Source of the DNA: Rhodococcus erythropolis NBRC 15567
Lineage (GTDB): Bacteria > Actinomycetota > Actinomycetes > Mycobacteriales > Mycobacteriaceae
Direction: 5' to 3'
Length of the DNA stretch: 64,000 nucleotides
Assembly: GCF_001552595.1 (NCBI RefSeq)
Contig: NZ_BCRM01000003.1
Coordinates: 62,001 to 126,000, forward strand
This document shows positions 55,244 through 63,391 of the stretch, piece after piece. The notes beneath the pieces were generated by a model. The model saw only the letters and a list, made by a program, of their open reading frames with translations. It had not been told where the DNA came from and did not search any database. How positions within the stretch are numbered: position 1 is the first letter of the stretch; each line of letters begins with the position of its first letter. The translations under genes were made by a program, and so were the position numbers.

Positions 55244-55981
55244 ATGTCTGTCCGGAGTGGCACACAGGGCGCTCGTTTCAGCGCGCAAAACCGCATGCGC
55301 GCACTTCAGACGGACATCATGAACTTGATCCTCGAACGCAGACTCTCCCCCGGCGACCCGATGCCCACCGAGGCCGAACTGTCCGAAGAGTTGGGAATCG
55401 GCCGGAACACGCTCCGCGAGGCACTCAAGGTTCTGCAGGCCTTGGGCGTCGTCGAGATCCGTCACGGTTTCGGAATGTTCGTCGCCCCGAGCAACTTCGA
55501 CGCTCTCGCCGACGGCCTGACCTTCCGTGGCCGGTTGTCGTTGCAGGGCACCGGGCACGAGGCGATGGAACTGGTCGACATTCGTCAGGCACTCGAGACC
55601 GGACTGATCGGTGCGGCGATGGCCGAGATGACGTCGGCCGACCACGCCGACCTCGACGAACTCGTCACCGGCATGGAGGTCCGTGCCGCCGCCGGGAAGA
55701 ACTTCTCCGACATCGACGCGACCTTCCATTCCCGCCTGTACTCCCCGCTCGACAACCAGGTCCTCGCTCAGTTGATGGACGTCTTCTGGCAGGTGTACAG
55801 CGAGATCCAGCAGGCTATCGGGCATTCGGATACACCACTGATCGACATCGCGTCGAAGCATCGTGCGATTCTCGACGCGATCCGTACGGGTGATGCCGTC
55901 GAGGCGGCGCACACTCTCGATGTGCACTTCGGTGGCCTGCGCGAGCGGATCGCCGGCCTTCATGCTTCCGAAGCGCAGTAG
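55244..55981 (+). CDS. FadR-subfamily GntR regulator, NanR-like
   Basis: A 245-residue regulator: winged-helix DNA-binding domain (about 20-90, with TEAELSEELGIGRNTLREAL) and an all-helical FCD effector domain containing metal-type residues in DIDATFHSRLY, SKHRAILDAI and LDVHFGGL. The ATG at 55244 is chosen for AAGGGGAA 5 nt upstream. It follows the importer by 60 bp and is probably co-transcribed. By position it should control the two nan operons; C. glutamicum NanR is also of the GntR type. The effector is unknown but could be a sialic acid pathway sugar. Confidence 0.88.
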   Translation: MSVRSGTQGARFSAQNRMRALQTDIMNLILERRLSPGDPMPTEAELSEELGIGRNTLREALKVLQALGVVEIRHGFGMFVAPSNFDALADGLTFRGRLSLQGTGHEAMELVDIRQALETGLIGAAMAEMTSADHADLDELVTGMEVRAAAGKNFSDIDATFHSRLYSPLDNQVLAQLMDVFWQVYSEIQQAIGHSDTPLIDIASKHRAILDAIRTGDAVEAAHTLDVHFGGLRERIAGLHASEAQ

Positions 55982-56048
55982 TTTCGAAACGCGTGATTTT
56001 GCTCCGCTGTCTCACCATCGCGCCCGTTCTTCCGGCAAAATTACGGGT

Positions 56049-56204
56049 ATGAAGAACCCGAACCTGACGCCTTCGCGCGTTCTCGCAGTTGTCCTCGCTG
56101 CCGCCCTGGTCATTTTCGTGATCGCACGTCGCCGCGACGACGGCGCCCTCAGCCGCGGAGAATGGTTGTCGGACAGCGTCGGACCGGACGACCTCGCCGG
56201 CTGA
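56049..56204 (+). CDS. Small single-pass membrane protein
   Basis: A 51-residue frame with one hydrophobic helix (about 10-26, VLAVVLAAALVIFVIA) followed by RRR, so the C-terminus would be cytoplasmic by the positive-inside rule. There is no clear ribosome binding site. It follows the regulator by 67 bp and ends just before a strong terminator, which is the best sign that it is transcribed. Function unknown. Confidence 0.5.
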   Translation: MKNPNLTPSRVLAVVLAAALVIFVIARRRDDGALSRGEWLSDSVGPDDLAG

Positions 56205-56208
56205 AACG

Positions 56209-56247
56209 ACGTATGCCCTCGGCCGAAACTCGGCCGAGGGCATACGT
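56209..56247. terminator. Bidirectional terminator hairpin
   Basis: A perfect 17-bp stem ACGTATGCCCTCGGCCG with an AAACT loop, between the end of the sialic acid block and the convergent nitronate-monooxygenase-like gene. Confidence 0.85.
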
Positions 56248-56259
56248 ACGTGTCATCTA

Positions 56260-57375
56260 CTACTTCATCGAATCCAGTCGGGTTCGCGCGTCCTCGAACC
56301 CCGACACCAGCTCTGCCATGACCTCGGCGACCGGTCGGATCTCGTTCATCCGTCCCACGATCTGACCGACGGGCATTGCCACAACTTCCGGGTTCTCCGA
56401 TGCAGCGATTCTCTGATGAGCGTCGCTGACCAGCAGGTTCTGCAGCGGCATCGGCAAGGGCGCCGGTGCTCCCGGGTTCGACCAGGCTTCCGTCCACTTG
56501 GTCTTGAGCAACCGAGCGGGCTTACCCGAGTAGATGCGCGAACGTACGGTGTCGGCCGACGTCGCGCCCAACAGTGCACGCTGAATAGCGGACGGGCCTT
56601 CGCCCGACGCACTGCCGAGTTTGTATTCGGATGTGGTGAGCCAGTACGAGCCCATCCACACTCCGGACGCACCGAGTGCAAGTGCAGCAGCTACCTGACG
56701 GCCGCTGCCGATACCGCCGGCAGCCAGTACAGCAGCTGAATCGCCCAGTGCATCAACGATTTCCGGAACGAGAACCATCGAGGCAATTTCGCCGGTGTGA
56801 CCGCCGGCCTCGTAGCCCTGCGCGATCACGATGTCGACACCGTTCTCGACGTGACGACGTGCGTGCTCGACGGCGCCGGCCAGTGCTGCTACCGGAACGC
56901 CTTTCTCGTGTGCCTGATCGATGACGTCCTTCGGCGGCGATCCCAGTGCATTCGCAATCAACGCGATCCGGTGTCCCAGAGCAACATCGACGTGAGACCG
57001 CGCCACCGAGTGAAGCCATCCCAGTACGCCGGTCGCATGCTCGACGTCGTCGGAAAGCGGCGGCACACCGAGCTCGTCGAGCGTGCGGTTGACGAAGGCG
57101 CGGTGCTCCTCCGGAATCAGCTTGTCGAGATCGACGGCGCCGCCCTCTGTCGGCACCTTGGCCGGCATGACGATGTCGACGCCGTACGGCTTACCGTCTG
57201 TGTTCTCGTCCATCCACGTCAGTGCGGCTTCGAGTTCTTCCGGGTCGTTGAACCGGACACAACCGAGCACACCGAGACCACCCGCGCGACTGATGGCGGC
57301 CGCGACGTGCTCGGAAGGAGTGAATCCGAAGATCGGGTATTCGATGCCGAACTTGTCGGCGAGATCCGAACGCAT
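56260..57375 (-). CDS. FMN-dependent nitronate monooxygenase/NPD-like oxidoreductase
   Basis: A 371-residue TIM-barrel flavoprotein of the 2-nitropropane dioxygenase/enoyl-reductase class: QGYEAGGHTGE near 195 and AAGGIGSGRQVAAALALGA near 225 are the FMN phosphate and catalytic-region motifs. The start overlaps the fadD19 stop (TGATG), so it is co-expressed with that sterol ligase. M. tuberculosis sterol clusters also contain such genes (e.g. Rv3553). It may reduce a sterol-derived enoyl-CoA or act in detoxification; the sequence does not decide. Confidence 0.9.
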   Translation of the reverse strand: MRSDLADKFGIEYPIFGFTPSEHVAAAISRAGGLGVLGCVRFNDPEELEAALTWMDENTDGKPYGVDIVMPAKVPTEGGAVDLDKLIPEEHRAFVNRTLDELGVPPLSDDVEHATGVLGWLHSVARSHVDVALGHRIALIANALGSPPKDVIDQAHEKGVPVAALAGAVEHARRHVENGVDIVIAQGYEAGGHTGEIASMVLVPEIVDALGDSAAVLAAGGIGSGRQVAAALALGASGVWMGSYWLTTSEYKLGSASGEGPSAIQRALLGATSADTVRSRIYSGKPARLLKTKWTEAWSNPGAPAPLPMPLQNLLVSDAHQRIAASENPEVVAMPVGQIVGRMNEIRPVAEVMAELVSGFEDARTRLDSMK

Positions 57376-59048
57376 CAGGCTTCCACGCTTTCGTTTGCGG
57401 ACGACACAGGAGCGCCGTTTCCGTTGTGATCATCGGCCTCGCGCGATTCCGTTTCGGCCTTCGCCCAGCGGTAGTCGGGCTTGCCGGCCGGATTGCGCTT
57501 GATCTGGTCGACGAACCACACACTGCGCGGAACCTTGTATCCGGCAATCTCTTTGCGCGCTGCGGTGGCGATGTCGTGCAACGTCGGCGACGTGCCTTCA
57601 CGTACCTGAACCACTGCGGCAACCCGCTGACCGAAGCGCTCGTCGGGGATACCGACCACCAGCACGTCGAAGATGTCCGGGTGCGCCTTCAAAGCGCCTT
57701 CGACCTCTTCCGGGTAAACCTTCTCACCGCCGCTGTTGATGGACACCGAACCGCGGCCGAGCATCGTGACCGTGCCGTCGGCTTCGACCTGCGCATAGTC
57801 GCCGGGGATCGAGTAGCGAACGCCATTGATGGTGCGGAAGGTTTCGGCCGTCTTGACCTCGTCCTTGTAGTAGCCGAGCGGGATGTTGCCCTTGCGCGCG
57901 AGCATGCCGCGCTTGCCCGATCCTGGTTCGACCTCGTTGCCGTCGTCGTCGAGAACCGTTGTGGAGGCGTCGATCTTGACCGTCGGACCGCCAGTGTGCT
58001 TCTGACCCTTGCTCAGCACGGCGAGTCCGCCGAAGCCGGTCTCGGATGCTCCGATGGAGTCGGTCAGCAGGCGGTTGGGCAACAGTTCGAGGAACTGCTC
58101 CTGGATGCTCGGCGAGAAGAGTGCAGCACTGCTGGCCATCACGTAGAGCGTCGAAAGATCGTACGGCTCACCCGTCTTTGGATTGCCGGCGATCAGTGCG
58201 TCGAGCATCGGACGGCCCATCGCGTCACCCGTGATGAAGATCAGGTTGACCTTGTGCTTGTCGATGTTCTGCCACACCTCGTGGGCGTCGAATTCCGGGT
58301 GCATCAAACAGGTTCCGCCTCCGAAGAGGCTGTGGAACACCGCAGACTGCGAACCACCGTGAATCATCGGGGGAATCGGGTAGCGGATCATGCTCGGGTT
58401 GGCTGCGCCGACCTTCGCCATCTCGTACTCGTCCTCGACCGGAACTCCGGTCACGAAGTTGATGCCGCCGCCGAGAACACGCCACCAGTCCTCGTGGCGC
58501 CACATGACGCCCTTGGGACTTCCGGTGGTGCCGCCGGTGTAGAGCATGAAGATGTCGTCGTTGCTGCGCTCTTCGAAATCACGCTCACCCGAACTCTGCG
58601 CGAGTGCGTCCTCGTAGCCGATGCCGAAAGCACTGAAGTCCAGATCGGTGCCGTCCTCGACCACGATGACGGACTTGACCTTGGGAGTATTCGGCAGGAC
58701 GTTCGCGACCTTGTCCGAGTAGCGGCGCTCATGAATGAGCGCAACCATGTCGGAGTTGTCGAAGATGTACTGCAACTCGTTCTCGACGTACCGGTAGTTG
58801 ATGTTGACCATCACGGCCCGGATTTTGAAAACGGCGACCATGGCCTCGATCGCCTCGATGACGTTCCGGCAGTAGATGCCGACCTTGTCACCCGGCTGAA
58901 CGCCATGTTCACGCAGGTAGTGACCGAGGCGGTTTGCTCGGTCCTCCAACTGCGCATAAGTCATCTCGCGGTTGTCCGAGACCAGCGCAACGCGGTCCGG
59001 AACGAGGTCGATTGCGTGCTCTACGAAGTCTGCGATGTTAAGGGCCAC
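57375..59048 (-). CDS. fadD19: Sterol side-chain acyl-CoA synthetase FadD19
   Basis: A 557-residue ANL ligase: adenylation loop YTGGTTGSPKGVMWRHED near 175, GASETGFGG near 330, SGGEKVYPEEVE near 450 and the catalytic-domain Lys in PAGKPDYRW near 530. The GTG start (ALNIADFVEHA) is chosen because the longer frame covers the KstR box and the echA19 start. FadD19 activates C26-type sterol acids with branched side chains. The arrangement divergent from echA19 matches Rv3515c-Rv3516. The KstR-type box is 11 bp upstream of the start codon. Confidence 0.92.
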   Translation of the reverse strand: MALNIADFVEHAIDLVPDRVALVSDNREMTYAQLEDRANRLGHYLREHGVQPGDKVGIYCRNVIEAIEAMVAVFKIRAVMVNINYRYVENELQYIFDNSDMVALIHERRYSDKVANVLPNTPKVKSVIVVEDGTDLDFSAFGIGYEDALAQSSGERDFEERSNDDIFMLYTGGTTGSPKGVMWRHEDWWRVLGGGINFVTGVPVEDEYEMAKVGAANPSMIRYPIPPMIHGGSQSAVFHSLFGGGTCLMHPEFDAHEVWQNIDKHKVNLIFITGDAMGRPMLDALIAGNPKTGEPYDLSTLYVMASSAALFSPSIQEQFLELLPNRLLTDSIGASETGFGGLAVLSKGQKHTGGPTVKIDASTTVLDDDGNEVEPGSGKRGMLARKGNIPLGYYKDEVKTAETFRTINGVRYSIPGDYAQVEADGTVTMLGRGSVSINSGGEKVYPEEVEGALKAHPDIFDVLVVGIPDERFGQRVAAVVQVREGTSPTLHDIATAARKEIAGYKVPRSVWFVDQIKRNPAGKPDYRWAKAETESREADDHNGNGAPVSSANESVEA

Positions 59049-59058
59049 GAGTTCAAAG

Positions 59059-59072
59059 TAGAACGTGTTACC
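59059..59072. promoter_or_regulatory. KstR-type operator between fadD19 and echA19
   Basis: TAGAACGTGTTACC fits 13 of 14 positions of the consensus. In the 79-bp gap, 11 bp from the fadD19 GTG and 56 bp from the echA19 GTG, one site could repress both directions. Confidence 0.8.
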
Positions 59073-59127
59073 GTTTCTGGCAAGACCCAATTTGAGAGCC
59101 AGCTCACAGACCCGCCAGGAGCCATCA

Positions 59128-59952
59128 GTGTCCACTTCGACGACCGAAAAATCAGACATTTCGGAAACCGCGCCGCATTGCCTCGTGGAGAAGCGTGGCC
59201 ACGTTCTCATCGTGACCATGAATCGCCCCGAACGTAAGAACGCCATCACCGGCGAAATGATGGCGATCATGGTCGACGCCTGGGATCAGGTCGACAACGA
59301 CCCCGAAATCCGCGTCGCGATCCTCACCGGAGCTGGCGGCGACTTCTGCGCCGGCGCCGACCTCAAGAACATGTCCGCCAAGCCTCCGGGAGATTCCTTC
59401 GCGGGCGGCGGCGTCGACATGTCCAAGATCGAAGGTCTACTCAAGGGTCGCCGGTTGACCAAGCCGCTGATCGCTGCGGTCGAGGGTGCAGCCATCGCCG
59501 GCGGAACCGAAATCCTGCAGGGCACCGACATCCGCGTCGCGGGCGAGAGCGCCAAGTTCGGCGTCTCCGAAGCCAAGTGGGGGCTCTTCCCGCTCGGCGG
59601 TTCCGCGGTGCGTCTCGTTCGACAGATTCCGTACACGATCGCAGCCGACATCCTGCTCACCGGTCGTCACATCAAGGCTCCGGAGGCCAAGGAGATCGGG
59701 CTCATCGGCCACGTCGTCCCGGACGGTCAGGCCCTCGACAAGGCGCTGGAGCTCGCGGACCTGATCAGTGCAAACGGCCCCCTCGCCGTGCAGGCGATTC
59801 TCAAGACCATCCGCGACACCGAGGGTATGCACGAGGAAGAGGCCTTCCAGATCGACGCGCAGCTGGGCATGAAGGTGTTCATGAGCGCGGACGCCAAGGA
59901 GGGCCCGCGAGCCTTCGGTGAGAAGCGGGCGCCCCAGTTCAAGGGTGTCTGA
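59128..59952 (+). CDS. echA19: Enoyl-CoA hydratase EchA19
   Basis: A 274-residue crotonase-fold hydratase with oxyanion-hole segment [12 protein letters not shown] near 75, [12 protein letters not shown] near 115 with the first active-site Glu, and [14 protein letters not shown] near 140. The GTG start has AGGAG 7 nt upstream; the longer frame runs through the promoter. It is divergent from fadD19 as in M. tuberculosis, where EchA19 hydrates a sterol side-chain enoyl-CoA. Steroid side-chain beta-oxidation is therefore the likely role. Confidence 0.92.
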   Translation: MSTSTTEKSDISETAPHCLVEKRGHVLIVTMNRPERKNAITGEMMAIMVDAWDQVDNDPEIRVAILTGAGGDFCAGADLKNMSAKPPGDSFAGGGVDMSKIEGLLKGRRLTKPLIAAVEGAAIAGGTEILQGTDIRVAGESAKFGVSEAKWGLFPLGGSAVRLVRQIPYTIAADILLTGRHIKAPEAKEIGLIGHVVPDGQALDKALELADLISANGPLAVQAILKTIRDTEGMHEEEAFQIDAQLGMKVFMSADAKEGPRAFGEKRAPQFKGV

Positions 59953-60073
59953 GTCAGGGTTGTCCGACCCACCCCCCTTTCCCCCTCTCGGTGCACCGGT
60001 GCCCTATCCCGTCCCACTCTGCACAGCACCGCTCCCCACACCACCGCTCTGCGCACCACCGCTCCCCGATCGC
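59953..60073. other. C-rich intergenic tract with short repeats
   Basis: About 120 bp dominated by C on the plus strand, with CCACCCCCCTTTCCCCC and three tandem-like copies of a CACCGCTC unit (about 60027-60070). It lies between echA19 and the palindrome. No gene is apparent. It may be degenerate repeat DNA. Confidence 0.5.
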
Positions 60074-60120
60074 GTGAACGTATCGCTCCCCTTGTCTGAC
60101 AAGGGGAGCGATACGTTCAC
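60074..60120. repeat. 47-bp palindromic repeat, copy 1
   Basis: Perfect 23-bp arms (GTGAACGTATCGCTCCCC...) separated by one base. It overlaps the 3' end of the DUF559-like gene, whose stop codon falls within the right arm. The left arm is identical to that of copy 2 at 61158. Confidence 0.9.
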
Positions 60121-61076
60121 CCTCCGGGTCTGGCACTGATTGACACCCTCGGACGCGGCCGTGACGCGGCCAGCGCAAAATGCGCACGCAGGTCGCTTAT
60201 CACGCGCTCGGGCTCTGCGCGCAACGCGCTCGGCACAGTCGGAAGCACGATGATGCCCGCGTTCTGCATACGAGTCCGACGCTCGACCGTCGCCCGGTAG
60301 TCCCCAGGTGACAGATGCCAGTCCAGTGAATCGATGTCCCACGCAAAAGCCACAGAATCGATCCACCCGTCGGGCATTGCAATGAATTTCCCATTTGCGT
60401 CGCAGATCTCACGGTTGAATACCATTTCGGGCAGCCCGGTTCTCCTCCAGAGCTCGCGGGCCTCTGCCTCCGGCACCGAATGCACGTTGGCATCCACCTC
60501 CCGCAAAACTTTGCGGGGCAACGCGCTACCGCGAATACTTCCGGCTTCCAACTCTTTGGACAGATCACGAACCACAACGTCACCTCGTTGAACGACGTCT
60601 GCAATCAACGCGCGAGCACTATCCAAAGTCTTGCATCGCCGTGCAGCATCGAGTACCGCCCGAACCAGTGGCGCGCAATCAATTCCGCTACGTGTCAGTG
60701 GCGTCGGCAGCCTTACAGTCCTTTCGACCACGACGAATCCGGTCGATTGCACCCTGCGATGCATGGGCATCAAGATTTGAACCTCGCCGGAGTGCGGACG
60801 ATAGCCATGCTGCGCCATAGCGGCTTTTCCAGTGACCATCGATCCGCGGCCGCAGAACATCAATGCAGCGATCGTGCGCTGTCGCGGCGTCGGATAACCG
60901 TTCCCCAGCAGAACTATGCCGGGAAGCATTCGCTGCCAAGTACCGCCCGTGCGGCATCGCCCGGCAATCGCTGTGTCCGACACACCCAATCTGGTCAGCT
61001 CTGCCACGCGAATTACGCCATCCGTGCTCGCAACGATCAGCACACTCGGATCGTCTCCCCATTCGCCCCTTCTCAT
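60117..61076 (-). CDS. DUF559/AbiEi-like protein (endonuclease-fold C-terminus)
   Basis: A 319-residue protein using the ATG at 61076; a TTG at 61118 gives a longer form, and neither start has a clear ribosome binding site. An N-terminal helix-turn-helix resembling AbiEi antitoxin domains (GVIRVAELTRLGVSDTAIAG) is followed by a middle domain and a C-terminal DUF559/VSR-like segment: PDGWIDS, AFAWDIDSLDWH and RRTRMQNAGIIVLPT. It interrupts sterol genes (echA19 and the Rv3520c homologue), ends inside one palindrome and is preceded by another. No toxin partner is adjacent. Such genes are common, variable accessory genes in actinobacteria. Confidence 0.75.
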   Translation of the reverse strand: MRRGEWGDDPSVLIVASTDGVIRVAELTRLGVSDTAIAGRCRTGGTWQRMLPGIVLLGNGYPTPRQRTIAALMFCGRGSMVTGKAAMAQHGYRPHSGEVQILMPMHRRVQSTGFVVVERTVRLPTPLTRSGIDCAPLVRAVLDAARRCKTLDSARALIADVVQRGDVVVRDLSKELEAGSIRGSALPRKVLREVDANVHSVPEAEARELWRRTGLPEMVFNREICDANGKFIAMPDGWIDSVAFAWDIDSLDWHLSPGDYRATVERRTRMQNAGIIVLPTVPSALRAEPERVISDLRAHFALAASRPRPRVSISARPGG

Positions 61077-61157
61077 GGAGACATCATGGGCTTTCCCGGC
61101 CGCGCAGGCCCTTGCCAATCAGGCATTTACACCGACCTGTGGATAACCCTCCGCCCT

Positions 61158-61204
61158 GTGAACGTATCGCTCCCCTTGTCAGAGAAGGGCAGCGATACGT
61201 TCAC
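61158..61204. repeat. 47-bp palindromic repeat, copy 2
   Basis: The left arm is identical to copy 1 over 23 bp; the right arm has two mismatches to perfect pairing. It lies in the 216-bp gap between the DUF559-like gene start and the end of the LLM oxidoreductase gene. Confidence 0.88.
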
Positions 61205-61292
61205 GCGATGTGGCAGGAGGCTGGCGGCGGCACTGAGGTTGGGAAATTAGTGCTCGAGCATTCCGTTCGCTCGAAAAAAGGGGGTGCCCCGC

Positions 61293-62330
61293 TCAACCAC
61301 CGACCGCGGCCGCGAGCTCTCGCACATGGTCGGCGTCGCGGCAGGTCACCAGCAGCATCGTGACTCCGGCTTCCTCCCAACGCTTCACGTCTGCGCGCAC
61401 CTCGTCGACGTTGCCGATGATCATGGTCTCGGTGACCATCTCGTCGGGGACGACGGCAGCAGCTTCGTCCTTGCGACCCGACATGAAGAGGCGACCGATC
61501 TCGTCGACCTCCTTCTCGTAGCCCATCCGCTTGTAGACCTGTGCGTGAAAGTTCAACTCCGGGGCGCCCATTCCGCCGACGTAGAGGGCGGTCATCGGCT
61601 TGAGAGCGGCGATGGCGGCGGCACGATCGTCGGTCACGATGACCTGGCACGTGGCGGCCACCTCGAAGTCTTCGCGACTACGACGGGCCCCGGCGCGAGC
61701 GAAGCCTTCGTCGAGCCACTTGTTGTACATCGGGGCCAGGCGCGGGGTGTAGTAGATCGCCAGCCACCCGTCGGCGATTTCACCGGCGAGCGCGACGTTC
61801 TTCGGCCCTTCGGCGCCGAGCCAGATCGGGATGTCCGCACGCAGCGGGTGCGTAATGGGCTTGAGCGGCTTGCCAAGTCCCGAACTGCCCGGCCCCGCAT
61901 ACGGCAGAGGGTAGTGGGGGCCGGGGCTGGTGACGGGCGCTTCACGGGCGAGGACCTGGCGCACGATCGAGACGTATTCGCGGGTGCGCGCGAGCGGCTT
62001 CTCGAATGGCTGGCCGTACCAACCTTCGACGACCTGCGGGCCGGATACGCCGAGCCCGAGGATCGTTCGCCCACCGTTGAGGTGATCGAGAGTGAGCGCG
62101 TGCATGGCACAGCTGGTCGGTGTTCGTGCCGAAATCTGTACGACGGACGTGCCGAGACGGACGTTCTCGGTCCGAGATCCCCACCAGGCAAGCGGGGTGA
62201 AGGCGTCCGAGCCCCACGACTCCGCCGCGAAGACCGCGTCGAATCCCGCGCCTTCCGCGGCCTCGATCAGTTCCGGGGCGTTTGCCGGCGGCTGTGCGCC
62301 CCAGTATCCGAGTTGCAACCCAAGCTTCAT
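61293..62330 (-). CDS. LLM-class flavin/F420-dependent oxidoreductase (Rv3520c-like)
   Basis: A 345-residue luciferase-like TIM barrel. MKLGLQLGYWG begins the first strand; GTSVVQISARTP (about 65) and LGLGVSGPQVVEGWYG (about 95) are the conserved cofactor-loop regions. The start at 62330 has GAGG upstream and avoids the KstR box. The position matches Rv3520c, annotated as F420-dependent and part of the KstR regulon. The exact substrate in sterol catabolism is not known to me. Divergent from the DUF35 gene across a perfect KstR palindrome. Confidence 0.9.
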   Translation of the reverse strand: MKLGLQLGYWGAQPPANAPELIEAAEGAGFDAVFAAESWGSDAFTPLAWWGSRTENVRLGTSVVQISARTPTSCAMHALTLDHLNGGRTILGLGVSGPQVVEGWYGQPFEKPLARTREYVSIVRQVLAREAPVTSPGPHYPLPYAGPGSSGLGKPLKPITHPLRADIPIWLGAEGPKNVALAGEIADGWLAIYYTPRLAPMYNKWLDEGFARAGARRSREDFEVAATCQVIVTDDRAAAIAALKPMTALYVGGMGAPELNFHAQVYKRMGYEKEVDEIGRLFMSGRKDEAAAVVPDEMVTETMIIGNVDEVRADVKRWEEAGVTMLLVTCRDADHVRELAAAVGG

Positions 62331-62380
62331 CGCAGGCCTCCACATTGCCGGTGATCAGAAGTGACTCTTGCCACAATCTC

Positions 62381-62394
62381 TAGAACCTGTTCTA
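62381..62394. promoter_or_regulatory. KstR-type operator between the LLM and DUF35 genes
   Basis: TAGAACCTGTTCTA is a nearly perfect inverted repeat fitting every fixed base of TnnAACnnGTTnnA. It lies 50 bp from the LLM start and 9 bp before the DUF35 GTG. Confidence 0.88.
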
Positions 62395-62403
62395 CTCGAT
62401 CTT

Positions 62404-63381
62404 GTGACCATCGGAAAGAGCGGGGTGGCCGACAAGCCCCTGAGCGCACCATTGAATCTCCATTTCGACTACACCAGATCGACGGGACCGACCATCGGCG
62501 CGTTCGTGACTGCCCTGCGTGATCGCAAGGTGATCGGCGCACGTGGGTCGAACGGTCGTGTCTTCGTGCCGCCACCGGAATTCGATCCGGATACGGCCGA
62601 ACCACTGACCGACTTCGTCGGAGTCTCCGACGGCGGAACGGTCGTGAGTTGGACGTGGATGCCCGAACCCATCGAGGGTCAACCCCTGACGAAGCCTTTC
62701 GCGTGGGCCCTGATCAAGCTCGACGGCGCGGACACGTCCATGCTCCACGCGGTCGACGTCGACTCCCCCGACGACATCAGCACCGGCCTGCGGGTTCGTG
62801 CTCGCTGGGCGTCGGAGCGGATCGGGCAGATCAAGGACATCGAGTGCTTCGAACCAGGTGAGAGCGAAAATGGAATCGCGACAGTCGATTCCACCGCCGA
62901 TCCTGTCACCATGATCACGACGCCTGTCGACCTGCACTTCATGCATTCCGCTTCGGCCGAGGAGAGCTTCTACCTCCGTGGTCTCGCAGAAGGCAAGCTG
63001 ATCGGTGGTCGCAGCGGACCCGAAGACAAGATCTACATCCCACCGCGCGGCGCGAATCCCACCAACGGGAAGCCGACGAGCGAGCAGATCGAACTGCCCG
63101 ACAAGGGAATTGTCACCACCTTCTGCATCGTCAACGTCCCGTTCCTCGGGCAGCGAATCAAACCGCCCTACGTGGCCGCCTACGTGCTTCTCGACGGGGC
63201 TGACATTCCGTTCCTGCACTTGATCCTCGAATGTGATGCCGCGGACGTACGCATGGGCATGCGCGTCGAAGCCAAGTGGAAGCCTCGCGAAGAGTGGGGT
63301 TACACCCTCGAGAACATCGAATACTTCCGGCCGACAGGTGAACCCGACGCCGAGTACTCCACCTTCCAACACCACCTGTGA
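62404..63381 (+). CDS. Tandem DUF35 OB-fold protein (Rv3521-like), partner of Ltp4
   Basis: A 325-residue protein made of two homologous DUF35 units, about 15-165 and 175-320 (compare APLNLHFDYTRSTG with TPVDLHFMHSASAE, and FVPPP with YIPPR). The usual DUF35 zinc ribbon Cys residues are absent from both: GARGSNGRVFVPP and GGRSGPEDKIYIPP stand in their place. The GTG at 62404 is chosen because the longer frame contains the KstR box; the gene may have a very short leader. DUF35 proteins pair with thiolase-like lipid-transfer proteins as aldolases or hydratases (Ltp2-ChsH2), and ltp4 follows 10 bp downstream. Confidence 0.88.
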   Translation: MTIGKSGVADKPLSAPLNLHFDYTRSTGPTIGAFVTALRDRKVIGARGSNGRVFVPPPEFDPDTAEPLTDFVGVSDGGTVVSWTWMPEPIEGQPLTKPFAWALIKLDGADTSMLHAVDVDSPDDISTGLRVRARWASERIGQIKDIECFEPGESENGIATVDSTADPVTMITTPVDLHFMHSASAEESFYLRGLAEGKLIGGRSGPEDKIYIPPRGANPTNGKPTSEQIELPDKGIVTTFCIVNVPFLGQRIKPPYVAAYVLLDGADIPFLHLILECDAADVRMGMRVEAKWKPREEWGYTLENIEYFRPTGEPDAEYSTFQHHL

Positions 63382-63391
63382 GGCTCCTGAA

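Noticed and set aside
57426-59237. 603-codon plus-strand frame over fadD19
   Set aside because: It is the antisense shadow of fadD19, whose ANL motifs are all in the minus frame.
60117-61076. A complete type IV toxin-antitoxin system around the AbiEi-like gene
   Set aside because: There is no nucleotidyltransferase-type toxin gene next to it. Both neighbours are sterol-catabolism genes.
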